Source: Tolypeutes matacus
Lineage: Eukaryota > Chordata > Mammalia > Cingulata > Chlamyphoridae
Length of the DNA: 64,000 bases
NCBI GenBank assembly: GCA_026826555.1
Contig: JAKSZT010054396.1
Location: 19,986,233 to 20,050,232 of the forward strand
Direction of reading: 5' to 3'
Both the position numbers and the translations under genes were made by a program. The notes beneath the pieces were generated by a model, which was not told the origin of the DNA, made no database searches, and saw only the letters and a program-made list of their open reading frames with translations. Of this stretch, positions 34,950 to 46,458 are shown one piece after another. Each line of letters opens with the position of its first letter. Positions within the stretch are counted from its first letter, which is position 1.

Positions 34950-35610
34950 GACCAATGGGGAATTTTGTAATGGATGGATTAGGTTGACAATACTTGAACC
35001 CAATGATAAATTGTAGTATCACAAGAAGAAAGACAACCAAACATTATTAGCTTCCTGATGACGAGACATACACAGTATCACATAAAACATTGAGGGAAAA
35101 TAAATAATACCTGAATCTGTTCAAGCTGCTAAATCATATTGCCGGGAAATACAGGGGATGGAAGAACATGATAAATGACCTCACAGGAATGTAGTCAGCA
35201 GAATCCAGAATGTGGGAAATTGTACAGGGCAGCTGATCTGGTTTCTTAGATAAATAAATGGTGGATATGGGTGGGTGGTGTGGAGGAAGGAGAGAGAAAT
35301 TTAACAAAATAAAGAAAATTAAGACATATCCAAATGTGGTACATGGATCTTGATTCCAATAAAAAATTGTAAAAAGACGTTGTGAGACTTGGAGATTTTA
35401 ACACTGACTAGATATTTTATGTTATTAAGGAATTATTTTTTATTGTGATAAATGATACGATTATGTTTTATAGGAGATTCCTTATCTTTTACAGCTACAT
35501 ACTGAAACATTTACAGATAAAATGATTGAATGTCTGGGATTTGTTTAAAATAATTTGGGGAGAGGCACGGCAAGGTATAAATAAAACAAGATTGGTCATA
35601 TAGTACTCTT
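34950..35610 (+). mobile_element. Old L1M-type 3' end (tentative)
   Basis: The run CATGGATCTTGATTCCAATA, AAAATTGTAAAAAGACG, then AAGGAATTATTTTTTATTGT and ACAGCTACATACTGAAACAT follows the 3' end of L1MC/L1MD-type elements. Continuation after 35,690 is likely, interrupted by a retro-insertion. Confidence 0.5.
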
Positions 35611-35679
35611 TTTTTTTTTTTTTTTTTTCTGATCAAGTCTCGTTTATTGGGGTTAAGTCGTGGGTATTTATAATTTTTC
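35611..35679 (-). pseudogene. Severely 5'-truncated retrocopy of an mRNA 3' end
   Basis: A T-run followed by about 50 unique bases. On the minus strand this reads as unique sequence, CCCCAATAAACGAGACTTG, ATCAG, then poly(A), which is an mRNA 3' end with its polyadenylation signal. Target duplication TATAGTACTCTT lies at 35,599-35,610 and 35,680-35,691. Source gene not recognised. Confidence 0.75.
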
Positions 35680-35787
35680 TATAGTACTCTTTCTACTCAT
35701 ATATGTTTGAAATTTTTCATGTTTTAAAAAGTGGATAAATCTAAGTGAATACTGACTGTGTAAAGCATGAATTAATGTCCTATAAGG

Positions 35788-35873
35788 ATGCTGTTTAGTT
35801 TTGTACTATTGGTGTGTTGGTGATTTTTGAACTGTATGCTAACTGCAATAAATTATATGAACTGAGGGAAAAA
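35788..35873 (+). pseudogene. Second tiny retrocopy of an mRNA 3' end
   Basis: 86 bases ending in AATAAA (35,847-35,852), then about 20 bases later an A-run. A perfect 14-bp target duplication (AATGTCCTATAAGG) lies at 35,774-35,787 and 35,874-35,887. Source mRNA not recognised. Confidence 0.8.
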
Positions 35874-36349
35874 AATGTCCTATAAGGTTTAAATGCTCAC
35901 ATATTATTAAATTACAAAACATAGTATTTTGAGCCAGAAGAGGGGAGATAGAAGTAAGGAATCTTAGGATTCTTGTATTTTGTAAGAGAGGGTAAAGCTT
36001 TTAATTAACATTAGCCTTTGATATTCTGGGATGCTTGTAGTAATTTCTAAGGTAGTAAAATAAAGAGTGTAACACTTCTAAACTACTAAGGGAGTAAGTA
36101 GAATGATAAATAATTCTCTCAGTCCAAAAGGAGACATGAATAAAGAGAAAAAGGAGTGCAGAAGGGGTGGAACTGATAAAAAGAAATAAAGATTTTAGAT
36201 TTAAACTAAAAATCAGTAATTGCATAAAATTTAAATGGACTTAACTAATCCACTTAAAGAGCAAAGTTGCCACACTCAATTAAAAAATAAAGTCCAACTA
36301 TATGCTGATACAGGAAAAGCATGGAAATCATAAGGATGCAGAAAGACTG

Positions 36350-36660
36350 ATAGAAAATGACATAAAATGTCATTTAAAATAGGGACCAGAAAATCCTCAT
36401 GGAAAAGATGGTATTTGAGCAGAGACTTGAAGGACTAAAGCAGTTAGCCATGTGACTGTCAGAGGTAAAAGCATTCTCGGCAGAAAAAAAAGCTATTGCA
36501 AAGGTCCTAAAATGGAAGAGTGCTTGGATTATCTAGCACAATAAAGAAGCCACTGTGCCTGGAACAGAGTGATAGGAACCTATAGTAGAAGATGTAATCA
36601 GAGAGATAATGGAGGGGCACGGGGTCCAAATGATGTATAGCTAGCACCGTGGAAGCCTCT
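36350..36660 (+). repeat. Ancient mammal-wide interspersed repeat, family not named
   Basis: Phrases such as TTGAGCAGAGACTTGAAGGA and GCTATTGCAAAGGTCCTAAA recur in mammalian genomes as an old repeat. I recognise the pattern but will not assign a family. Confidence 0.45.
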
Positions 36661-37079
36661 CAGAATTTTTGTATATTTTTTAATCTGTGTACTTATTGAA
36701 CATTCTTATTTAAATAATTTGTTGGTTTATTTTCCAGAGTAAAAAAAATCTGCAAATTTTGATAATGTTCTCTCTTCCAACAGATTTATCTCTCTTCTCC
36801 TTTATATCTTTGTGCAGTGTGTAGAATTTCTGGAGTAGTGTTAATAATGGTTATGTTAGTGAGCAGGAATCTCTTGTACTGGATTTTATAATAGGCAAGC
36901 TTTTAGTGTTTTAAAGTAAATAAATAAATTACTCTCTTATCAGTGTTAAGTATTCTTTATCCTAGCTTACTAAGAGGCTTTGTTGGTTTTGTTTCATTAA
37001 TCAGAAATGGGTATTCAATTTTAATAAATGTCTTCTGGGGCTTTATTGTGATCATTATATAGAGATCATTATATCAAGT

Positions 37080-37296
37080 TAGGATTAAATTCTGGCACTA
37101 CTTTTTACTATCCGTGTAATCTTGGCCAAGTTGCTTAACCTCCCTCAGCCTCCGTTCAGGTATAAAACGTGGATAACAACATAAGGACCTTCCTTATTGA
37201 ATTGTGAGGATTTAAATGAGTTGATACAAATACATGCTTAGAATGGTGTCTGACATATAGTATTCCCTCAATAAATATTAGCTATTATTATTACTG
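37080..37296 (+). repeat. MIR SINE, nearly full length
   Basis: Contains CTTGGCCAAGTTGCTTAACC, TCCCTCAGCCTCCGTT, GAGGATTTAAATGAGTTGAT and CCCTCAATAAATATTAGCTA in MIR order. Confidence 0.8.
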
Positions 37297-37299
37297 ATG

Positions 37300-38779
37300 T
37301 GGCATATTATATTAATGTGTGTTCTATCTTTGTGATCCTAAAGTCATGCATGATGTGTTATTTTTAACTACATTGCTAAATTTCATTCTTTGGCATATAT
37401 TTGAAGTCTTTACATTCTTAAACCTGCCTGGTCTATAGGTTCCTTTTATTTTTATTTTTCATCTGTGTCAGTTTAGGTGTCAGAGTTATGCTATCATCAA
37501 AGAATAATTTCTGAAGCTTTCACAATTTAAGTTTTGACAGTATTTTATATGGTGTGTTATTTGAAAGAACTTTGTGATAAACATTTCTGGACCTAGTGCC
37601 TTTTTGAAGGTATTGTTGGACAAATTTCTTCCCTTCTACTTTTTTCCATAGTTGTTACTGGAATATTCTAATTTTCTACTCTAGTCAGTTTTTATGATTC
37701 ATATTTTGCCAGAAATTTCATCTATTTATTCAAGATTATTGTTATGAAACTAAATATTAATTGCTCCAGTATTTGTTCCCCATTTCAAGATTTTAAAATT
37801 TATTTGCATGGTGATGTATATAGTCTTCTCTTATTTAAAAAAAAAAAAGATCTTCTTTTTCTGCCCCTTTATTCCATATTTTGTGTAATATTTATTTTCT
37901 TTATTTTTTTCTTTGTTTATTTTGCCAGAGGTTTTCCCTCAATGAATAGGCAGTTAAATTTGTCTTTTCTTCTGGGAATGAGAAAATTATTTTTTTAATT
38001 CTTTAACTTTTGGTTTTATATTAAATTTCTTCATTTTATTATTTTCCTGTTTTCTTGAAAAGACTATGAAGGATACTGCTGAAGATAACTTTAATGGTAT
38101 TTCATGAGTTTTACTGTCGAGTATTCTAAATTTTGTTGTTTTCTAAGTATTCTGTAATTATCCTTTTTGTTTTGCTCTTTTACCCAACAATTTGGAGTCT
38201 TTTTAAATTTCCAACTGCTTAGGTTTACTGTTGTTTGTGTAAACTTTTCTTAAGGATTTTAAATTTTATTTCCTTCTGAGCAGAGAATTGATGATCTTAG
38301 TAGTTTCTGCTTTTTGCCATATTGAGGTTTCTTTGTTGATTAATTTATAGTCCACTTTTTAAAATACCCCTTAGATTCTTTGGAGGGACCTATATAGTTT
38401 TTCAATCATTCATATACATGTCTTCAGTCACTTAATATTATTCATACCTTCTATATCCCTATTGTTACTTGATTAGAAACAGTGTGTCATTGAATACAAT
38501 TGTTTCTTTTTTAGTTTTGACTATATATTTTTATTTTATTTATGTCATAATTCATGACCATTATCTATTCATCATAGATTCCATCTTTTTTCAACATGGC
38601 ATTCATCTTTTTCCTATTTCATATTTTTTATATTGAGTTCTGCTTTGACATTAATATTGTTATTCTTCCTCCTCTTGTTTCTTGGTGTCATGTCCCATTG
38701 TTTTGTTCTTTTTTGTAGTCTTTTGTGTAAGAATGCCTTATAAACAGCAAAGTTTGTTAACTAAATCTGGTAGTCCTTT
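37300..38779 (-). mobile_element. Antisense old L1 sequence (tentative)
   Basis: T-rich strand with 'aagaatgccttataaacagc' and the general run of antisense L1 ORF2/3' text. Highly diverged; no frame survives. The family and limits cannot be fixed by eye. Confidence 0.45.
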
Positions 38780-38828
38780 TGTTTCTTTGTTTTCTTTTTG
38801 TCTTTTTTTTTTTTTTTTTTTTTTTTTG
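38780..38828 (-). mobile_element. Poly(A)-only retro-insertion
   Basis: A T-rich block (about 26 uninterrupted T plus a short T-rich body) flanked by the duplication TGGTAGTCCTTT (38,768-38,779 and 38,829-38,840). It looks like a retrotransposition event that copied little more than a poly(A) tail. Confidence 0.65.
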
Positions 38829-38844
38829 TGGTAGTCCTTTAATT

Positions 38845-39040
38845 TAGTAAGAGCAGCCATTTATGAGGACGCTAATCAGTATGTGCCAGACACTGCACCA
38901 GAGAATTATTATATACAATTTCTCATTTATTCTTAGAAAAATCTAAGATGACAACTATTATTCCTATTTTAGAAGTGAGGAAAAGGAAGTTCAGAATGGT
39001 TAAGTAACTTATATAGGTAGTAAATGATCCTTCTTAGTCA
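38845..39040 (+). repeat. MIR SINE
   Basis: CAGTATGTGCCAGACACTGC, CAATTTCTCATTTATTCTTA, TTCCTATTTTAGAAGTGAGG, GTTAAGTAACTTATATAGGT in MIR order. Confidence 0.75.
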
Positions 39041-39806
39041 CTACTTGATTGCTGTTAGAATCTTTTTCTTAAATCCTAAACTGTAAAGCTAGTGTTTAAA
39101 GCATATATCCAAATTTCCATGATTTTTATCTAAAATGTCTCTACCAGATTGAGGAGAGCTTTTCTGCTGCTTGTTTGTTTACTTGGGAGGGGAGAATTTA
39201 TTCCTGAATAAATGAATTAGCTATCTGTAATTCTTCCATTACCAAACAGGACATGAAAAACTATAACCAACCTCAGTGTAGTCTCAGAATACAATAAATC
39301 ACTTCCTGACCATTTCTGACCCATCTTATATTACTGAGAGTTGTTTTCCTTGAGTTGATGTAGAAAGAACGTCCAATCTATGTTAGGGATGGGCAAAATG
39401 CTGGTGACACTTCCTTGATTACATTTGAAAGGAGCTTCCTCACAGCAGCAAAGAGGCTTTCCTCCTTCTGGTCCTCTGAGGCCTAGTGTCTCTGCAAGAG
39501 TGGGTGAGGATGGAAATTGACTGCCTTCCTGTTTGGCCCTACATTTCTTCATTATGTTTCTGTCAATTTTTTATTAGTGGAAATGCCTCTTGGGATGTGA
39601 TTGTTCACAAGTATTCTGTTTCCTGTGCTGTTACAACTTAGCAATTTTGTCTGTATTTTCATGAACATTTCAATGGGAAAGTGAAGTTAAATACATTAGT
39701 TGCTAATAGTTTGTTTTCATCTTAAGCAAGAACCTTTCAAAGTCATTGAAATTTTTTTTTAAACATTTTTTATTTTGCTAATCGTTTACCAATTTATTTT
39801 CTTCAG

Positions 39807-40800
39807 ACACCTTATGAAGTTAATGAATGCCGAAGAATTGAGACTCTTGAAAATTTGGATCTGGATTTTGATGATGATGTCACAGAACTTGAAACTTTTG
39901 GAGTAACCACCACCAAATCATCAAAGTCACCAAGTCCACCAAGTACCTGCATAGTACACAGCACAGTAGATATTCCCGTAGCCCCCAAAGTAGCAGCTAC
40001 ATCTATGGCACCAACTGTACCAGATATTTCTGCTAATTCTAGAAGTTTAGCTCAGATTCTGATGGAACAACTACAAAAGGAGAAACAGCTGATGACTGGT
40101 ATAGATGGTGACCCTGAAGAATTAAAAAGTAAAGATGACCAGGGAGTTGTACCATGTGGTGATAAGGTGTTAAATTCTGACAAGTCTTTGTTGCAAGATT
40201 GTGAATTGAAAACCTCTGCTGCTTTACAGTTGGAACATTCTAAGGCAAAGGAAATTGAAACATCTAATAAAAATGATGTGGCTACTGATAAAGTATATGC
40301 TGATGAAAGAATAAATGTTCTAGAGAACACAGACAGTTTGAAGGAAAAGACTGTTATACCAGAAGCAGCAAAAAATGAAGATGGAATTCTTTGCCATAGT
40401 GATACAGATGAAGACTGTTTAGTCATTGATACAGAGTGTAAAAATAATAGTAATGGAAAGACAGCTGTTGTGGATTCTAATTTAAGTTCTAGACCAGCTA
40501 GCCCAAATTCTTCAGGACAGGTTTCTGTAGGAAATCAGACTAATACCACTTGTCCTGAAGAGTCATGTGTTTTAAAAAAGCCTATCAAAAGAGTATATAA
40601 AAAATTTGATCCAGTGGGAGAAATTTTAAAAATGCAGGATGAACTCTTAAAGCCAATTTCCAGAAAAGTACCTGAATTGCCCTTAATGAATTTAGAAAAT
40701 TCTAAACTACCTCCTGCTTCTGAGCAATCCTCTACTCCTTCAGATGCCTCTGGTTGGCCAAAGTCTGTATGGCCTTCTGCATTTCAGAAACCAAAAGGAC
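39807..40800 (+). CDS. ICE2: ICE2 coding exon 10 (large central exon)
   Basis: The largest coding exon (994 bases), residues 376-707. It begins TPYEVNECRRIETLENLDLD, then FDDDVTELETFGVTTTK. An S/P/T-rich region, SANSRSLAQILMEQLQKEKQ, a long acidic K/E/D/S-rich part, and the conserved end KKPIKRVYKKFDPVGEILKM with QDELLKPISRKVPELPL follow. Acceptor TTTTCTTCAG, donor GGAC|GTAAGT. The middle is probably disordered and differs most from human, with scattered residue-level gaps; the helical AQILMEQLQKEKQ and the FDPVGEILKMQDELL segments are the conserved islands. Confidence 0.97.
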
Positions 40801-41663
40801 GTAAGTAAATATTTTTAAGGAACTTTATATGACCTATTTTGCCTGTTCCTTTTCCTTAGATTTTTCTCCCTCATTCACTCATTTTCTCTTTGTTGTAACC
40901 TGTTTTATAATCGTCACATAATCATTGATATTTCATTCTTCAGTCTACTAATCAGTGTTTCAGCTTCTAAAACCACCTCCCTAGATGTGTACCCAAAGGT
41001 ATATATGGGTTTTGTAACCTATTTTATCCAACATGTAAGTGGCTACTAAGCTTGTGGTTCACCAAACTGATCAAGGAGGAGTGAATCAGAAATATTCATA
41101 AACATTGATAAATCCAAAATTTACTTATACTTGGTGTTGGACTGCAGTTTTGTACTTTTTCATTTTGCAAAGTAAAGATAAGCTGCTCTTCAGCTATGCC
41201 AAGGTTTGGAATAATATAAGTTTTTTGAACTCTTTTTTTTCTTCTCACTTAATATGCTATCTCACTAATTTATACTTTGTCTAGAGTTATTAAAAGTCAT
41301 AGTTGAGGAAGACAGCTTCGAAGCTTTGATTGGAGTTCTTGCTGCAATTCCAGTAAAAGTAAACAGAAATTGTCAGTAATGTGAGAGTCAGCTAGGCAGA
41401 GGAAGTAAAAAAGTTGATAGGTGTTAAAATAAAGATTTTTTTCTGGGGAGCATATGTAGCTCAGTGGTTGAGCACCTGCTTCCCATGTATGAGGTCCTGG
41501 GTTCAATCCCTGGTACTTCCTTAAAAAAAAAAGAAAAGAAAAGAAAATACAGATTTTTCTATGACTAACCCATCAACAGATAACTGAATTGTTTTAATGG
41601 GTTATGATGGATAAATGAATAATATTTTTAAATGAAAATGAGAAAATATAATTATTTTTCAAG
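40801..41663 (+). other. ICE2: ICE2 intron 10
   Basis: Contains one tRNA-like DAS monomer (41,445-41,535). Otherwise nothing recognised. Confidence 0.65.
41445..41548 (+). mobile_element. tRNA-Ala-like SINE monomer
   Basis: The body from GGGGAGC (41,445) to about 41,520 is strikingly tRNA-like: D arm TAGCTCAGTGGTTGAGCA and T arm GGGTTCAATCCC. The acceptor stem does not pair beyond the first few bases, an A-rich (AAAAG)n tail follows, and imperfect AAATAAAGATTTTTTCT/AAATACAGATTTTTCT duplications flank it. It is therefore a SINE close to the tRNA-Ala ancestor, not a tRNA gene. Confidence 0.8.
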
Positions 41664-41839
41664 GATTGCCATATGAACTTCAGGACTATGTTGAAGATAC
41701 ATCAGAATATCTAGCTCCTCAGGAGGGAAATTTTGTTTACAAGTTATTTAGCCTGCAAGATCTGTTGTTGCTCGTGCGTTGCAGTGTCCAGAGGATAGAG
41801 ACAAGACCACGTTCTAAAAAACGGAAGAAGATCAGAAGA
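41664..41839 (+). CDS. ICE2: ICE2 coding exon 11
   Basis: Residues 707-765: LPYELQDYVEDTSEYLAPQE, GNFVYKLFSLQDLLLLVRCS, VQRIETRPRSKKRKKIRR. Acceptor TATTTTTCAAG, donor AGA|GTAAGT; leaves in phase 0. The last 12 residues are a strongly basic cluster that looks like a nuclear localisation signal. The hydrophobic FSLQDLLLLVRCSVQ helix begins the conserved C-terminal region. Confidence 0.96.
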
Positions 41840-43173
41840 GTAAGTTGTTCTTTGGGGAATTAGGATGTGGTAATATAAGTAGATAATTAGTTTTTATGAA
41901 ATTTAATTTTAAATAATTGATCCCACTTATAGAAGTTTTTCAGGTTGAGATTTTTAATAAAATACTGAGATCAATTTTAATGAGGGGAATTGTTTAATTA
42001 CATATAATAGTAACGAATGCATATAACATTCTTGCATGAAACATAAACTTTGTGAAAAAATTGCACCATTGTAGATTTGCCCTAGATTTGCACATGATTC
42101 TCCTTTCTCAGTGAATTTGAATTTTCCGAATAGCCTTGTTTCTCTCTTCTTCACTCATTTTAGAAGTCTAAGTTTTGAAAGATAGGCTTTACGTATATCT
42201 AAAATCTTTCCAGAATTATTAGTAGACCAAATATATTTTTCTTTTTCTCCTATTGTTTCTTTTGCGGCTTCTTGTTTTCCTCAGTTAAGAGTTTTTGCCA
42301 CAATTTAGGTAATTGGATTCTTTCAACAATTAAAGCTGTTTTTCATGTTTAGAAATTTGAAATTCCCTTTAAGATTAGTTCAAATTTTTGTATATAGCCA
42401 CAAAATTCTGGTAGATAAAGAGGAGTTTCTATATTATAATTAATTATATAAGAAATATTGAAGATACTTAATATTTCTTAAAAATTTTTTTCATTTGGGT
42501 ATATTTGTCATAGTGCACTTTTTTTAAAAGTTCTTTTTTAAGTTTTGCTGTCTCTGTTTCTTACTATTTAACCCACCACCCAGTAAGGATTATCAGTGTC
42601 CACTTTAGAATGTCAGTGAGTTTTGGACTAGACATCAAATGAATCAAGAATAGTGATGTTCTAGCTTTGACCCTGTGGACAAGTCCTTAACTATACTTTA
42701 TCCTATTAAAAATATGTGAAAAAAACAAGCTGCTATTACGAGACTAACCTAACCTATCAGTGCAGTGTACATAGTATCTTTCACTTGATAATACGTTTGT
42801 CCTTTGTTAAATAGAAGGACGATCATGCATAAATTATTAAATTCCTAATTCTCATAATTTGGTTTTCATCATTAGTTCAAACTTGAAATATTAGAAACCA
42901 AGTGGTTTTAGACTAAATATATGGAGGGATGCTCTTTCAAGAGAAAGTTAATATGCGAATATTCTCACTGTCCTGATTCTGTGATAATCAGGGTGGGCTA
43001 AACATTCGCTATATTAGAAACCATGCATGTGTCCCCAGACCTCATTTTCCTCCCTAGGTCTGGTTTTTAGACTGCTGGTGATAAACTAAGCCTGATTTAT
43101 TATATGTCCATCCTGTATGGGAAAAGACTATAACTCTAGGTATCTCTGGTCAACCTTAAGAGATATAGCAGGG

Positions 43174-43556
43174 GGCTATATCTGGTTGGCGTCCATCTCC
43201 CATATGGAGGGACCTGGGTTTGATCCCCGGGACCTCCTGGTAAAAATTTAAAAAATATATAGAAGGTGCGTGGGCCGCCAGGCCCTGTGCGCGGGCGCAC
43301 CACCAGTTCCCGCGAGCCACACAGCAAGATGATGACATAATAGGAGAGTGACACAAGGGAGAGGCAAGATGAGACGCACCGAAAAACCAGCAACTAAGGT
43401 TGCGCGGGCAGGATGCCTCTCTCCTACATCAGAGATTCCAAGGATTGAATCCCAGTGAAGACAGGAGGAGAAGGATGAGAAGAGAGGGCAGAAAATGGAC
43501 CCGGGTCCCTCCATATGGGAGACGGACGCCCAACCAGTTGAGCCACATCCGACCCC
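43174..43556. mobile_element. Composite DAS element with two heads in inverted orientation
   Basis: The left end has a plus-strand tRNA-like head (about 43,180-43,242: GGTTGGCGTCCATCTCCCAT, TGATCCCCGGGACC), partly deleted at its 5' side. The middle is the long DAS body seen also at 11.1 kb (ATGATGACATAATAGGAGAG; B-box-like GGATTGAATCC). The right end (about 43,498-43,556) is a full head on the minus strand (TGAGCCACATCCGACCCC). The two heads are complementary over about 45 bases. Confidence 0.75.
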
Positions 43557-43808
43557 CTGCCTCATTTGTATTTAACTGTGATAAATTTAATGGCCATAAA
43601 CTTGAACATCTTGAATATATTTTAATTCTTACTTGTTATCTATCTGATTTATTTGGGAGCTAACCTCATTTCTTTTACTTTCTGCTCTATGAAGCCATGT
43701 TGTCTTGTTATCTGTCAGCTTCCAGATTTTAGAAATTATCAATAACTAGTATCTCTTAAGTAAGAATAGTCCAGGGAAATTTTGGATACTGATTTAATTC
43801 TTCCCTTT

Positions 43809-43993
43809 TTTTTTTTTAAGATTTATTTTATTTATTTCTCTCCCCACCTCATTGTTTGTACTTGCTGTCTGCTCCCTGGGTCTGTTCCTTGTGTACTTTC
43901 TGTGTCTGCTCTTTAGAAGGCACCAGGAACTGAACCCAGGACCTCCCGTGTGGGAGAGAGGCGTCCAATTGCTTGAGCTACATCCATTTCCCC
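43809..43993 (-). mobile_element. DAS SINE, older subfamily, minus orientation
   Basis: T-run, AAGATTTATTTTATTTATTT, C/T-rich linker, then GAACTGAACCCAGGACCTCC and TTGCTTGAGCTACATCCATT. Imperfect TTTAATTCTT/TTTAATTTCTT duplications flank it. Confidence 0.8.
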
Positions 43994-45049
43994 TAATTTA
44001 ATTTCTTGAGACAACTTGGTAATATGTTAAACCAGTCAAACCCCCCAAAATATCTAAATATGAGACTGATATTTTTGATTGTGTCAACCCCAGAATAAAA
44101 TGCTTAAATTTTCAGTGAATGCTAATCATATTATACCTGTCATTATATGTAATAGTTTAGTATACACGGTTTAAATCCCTTAGTAGAATGTAGTTTATTA
44201 CCACAGAAACTCAACAGATATTGAGTAAAAGAAAAATTGAGTAGTGTTAAAGAAGAGAATTTTAGGGAGGCTGAGGTATTAGTTTGAGAAACTTTAAAGT
44301 GGGTGCTAAACTCTTAATCAGGTAAGAATGTATATCCATTAATAATTCCTACCCCAAAATCATCTTGTTTAGATAGAGGTTTAGAATGCTTAGAATTGTC
44401 TTCAGCTTCTGATGTCTGAGAACCCAGCACTCAACCTCATCTCTTTTTTGTTTTTTCTTGGTTGTGCTGTTATTATGTGGTTGAGCTTTTAATTTCCAGT
44501 ATCATTTACCCTTCTTCAAAAAACTTCAGCTTGGTACATAAGTTCTGCACTTCAGAGGAGAAATTAAAACAGCAGACAGTGTCAAGTGATGGAATGAAAT
44601 GAAGAAGGTTAATTATGAAACCCAGACCGAGTAACTTTAGATGATTTGGTATTATCTTTCATTTTCTGTCTCAGTTAACTAAATTTCCTGAATGCTATAT
44701 TCTAAAATGATTCAAACATTTAGGTCCAGTTATTTAAAAATTTATATTGACATTCCAGGGCCAGAAAAGGGATCCTGAAGATGCCAAAGACATTAGGAAA
44801 GAATAGAAAGTACATAGTGGGATCAGTGAGAGGTTGCTGGCTACAAAACGCCTATTTAGAAATGTTTATTTAAAAGGTTTATGTGAAAAATTGGAAGGCA
44901 GAGAGTCAAGAAAAGCTTTCACTTGGGGAGAATAGGAGCTACTGATCAAGAGAAAAAGGAAATAATAAAATTTTTATAGTAAGAAAAACTTTGAGAGTAT
45001 TTGAAATTTCATTTCAATTTTGGAATACTGAGGAAAGATAAAGTATTCT

Positions 45050-45240
45050 TTTTTTTAATTTTTTTTTTTAGATTTTTTTTTTTTATTTATTCATTTATCC
45101 CCCCCTTGCTGCCTGTGCTCGCTGGGTCAGCCAACCACGCCGTGCGGGCGGGCCTGCCCCCACCAGGAGGCCCCGGGAACCGAACCCGGGGCCTCCCACA
45201 TGGCAAACGGAGCCCCACTGATTGAGCCACAGCCGCCTCC
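45050..45240 (-). mobile_element. DAS SINE, minus orientation
   Basis: Standard minus-strand copy ending GATTGAGCCACAGCCGCCTCC. A perfect 14-bp duplication (AGATAAAGTATTCT) lies at 45,036-45,049 and 45,241-45,254. Confidence 0.94.
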
Positions 45241-45416
45241 AGATAAAGTATTCTGATTCTTCTTTTCCATGTATTCCTGGAGATGGCAGTAGAATACACA
45301 AATTAAAACCAAATTCTGGGCTTCTTTTGTACAAAGGGTAGTATAATCAAAGAAAGTCCCCCAAAGTATTTTCTTTTCAGAAATATTATATATTCTTTAA
45401 TTTTTAAAAGAAAATT

Positions 45417-45622
45417 AGGGAGCAGGTGTGGCTCAAGTGATTGCGCACTCACTTCCCACATGGGAGGTCCCAGGTTCAGTTCCCAGTTCCTCCTGAAAAA
45501 AATAAAAACAAACAGAAACCAAACAAAACAATCGAAGGAACCAACTTAGTGAAGCAATGTGGCACCAGCTTCCACATGCGGGGTCCCAGGTTTAGTCCCT
45601 GTACCTCAAAAAAAAAAAAAAA
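45417..45622 (+). mobile_element. DAS dimer with a partial second head
   Basis: First head GGGAGCAGGTGTGGCTCAAG to about 45,495, an A-rich linker, then a second shortened head (GTGAAGCAATGTGGCACC, GGTCCCAGGTTTAGTCCC) and an A-run ending near 45,622. Confidence 0.75.
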
Positions 45623-45899
45623 AACAACTAGAAATAGCTATTAGCCATTCATGATCCAGAAAAGGGATCTTCTTTATCACTTATTCTTTTCCCAACTCTG
45701 TTGTAGCCAGCGATGTCTCCTTTAGCAAGTTTCTTAACCTTCTGCATCTTCAATTTTTTTGTCTCTAGCTCCTGTTTTCTCTAAAGTTCTAAAAGACTCT
45801 AAAGCATATGCAGATAACCAGTTTCTGAAGAATTATTACACAATCAAATGCATTTAACAATAAAATTACCCTAAATACAATTTTATTTTTAAATTCAGA

Positions 45900-46030
45900 A
45901 GACACTGAAGTATGTACCCTCAAACAGCTATTTGTTAAAAATGCAGAACTTTGAGCATCATCCCAGAATCTGTATTTTAGCAAGCTAATCAGGTAATTCA
46001 TCCACACTGAAATTTAAGAAGTACTGCTTT
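45900..46030 (-). mobile_element. MER5-type DNA transposon fragment
   Basis: 'gttaaaaatgcagaactttg', CCCAGAATCTGTATTTTAGC and 'tgaaatttaagaagtactgc' follow the reverse complement of MER5A, with heavy divergence. Confidence 0.55.
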
Positions 46031-46458
46031 ACAGATTTAAAACATTCAAAGGTAATTGTACAAACCTCACTTGCTGTTGATAACAGAACTTCCACTGGAT
46101 TTGAATTTTTCTTACCACCACCATTGCACCAAGCCCTCTAAGTTTGTTAATTTGTGAAAATCAGGAATTCAGAAATCTTGCTGAAATATTTTCAAATATA
46201 CATGAATTTAGACAGCTTGGGATAATTTTTTAAAGTACTAATTAGTCATATCACTTTGAGTAAGTTCTTTTTTGAGTAAGTTCTTTAAATCATGTGTTTC
46301 TCTTTTCCACTGCTGGAAGAAGAGAGTCCAGTTAAGAGTAGAATTTTCTTAGGGAAAAATGAAGTAGCATGAACACAGTGAACGTATCTAACATATTATT
46401 TTACAAAGATGTTGTATTTTCCTTACACATCCTCCTTTTGACCAGTAAACTGAATGGA

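Larger units (their letters stand above)
29063..39806 (+). other. ICE2: ICE2 intron 9 (10.7 kb)
   Basis: Repeat-dense: MIR pieces (29,150-29,440), a 23-bp tandem duplication, three DAS elements, plus-strand L1/HAL1-like sequence (about 32,350-33,450 and 34,950-35,610), two tiny retrocopies (35.6-35.9 kb), a MIR (37,080-37,296), antisense L1 (37,300-38,780), a poly(T) insertion and another MIR. Stretches 30,250-31,500, 33,960-34,950 and 39,040-39,780 remain unassigned. Confidence 0.65.

Noticed and set aside
39331..39552. 73-codon minus-strand open frame just before ICE2 exon 10
   Set aside because: Reads evenly but matches no protein I know and lacks supporting features; treated as chance.
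41445..41520. Possible functional tRNA gene
   Set aside because: D and T arms are good but the acceptor stem does not pair, and an A-rich tail with flanking duplications marks it as a SINE.
43136..43663. Five overlapping open frames of 66-105 codons
   Set aside because: All are translations of the inverted DAS composite element.
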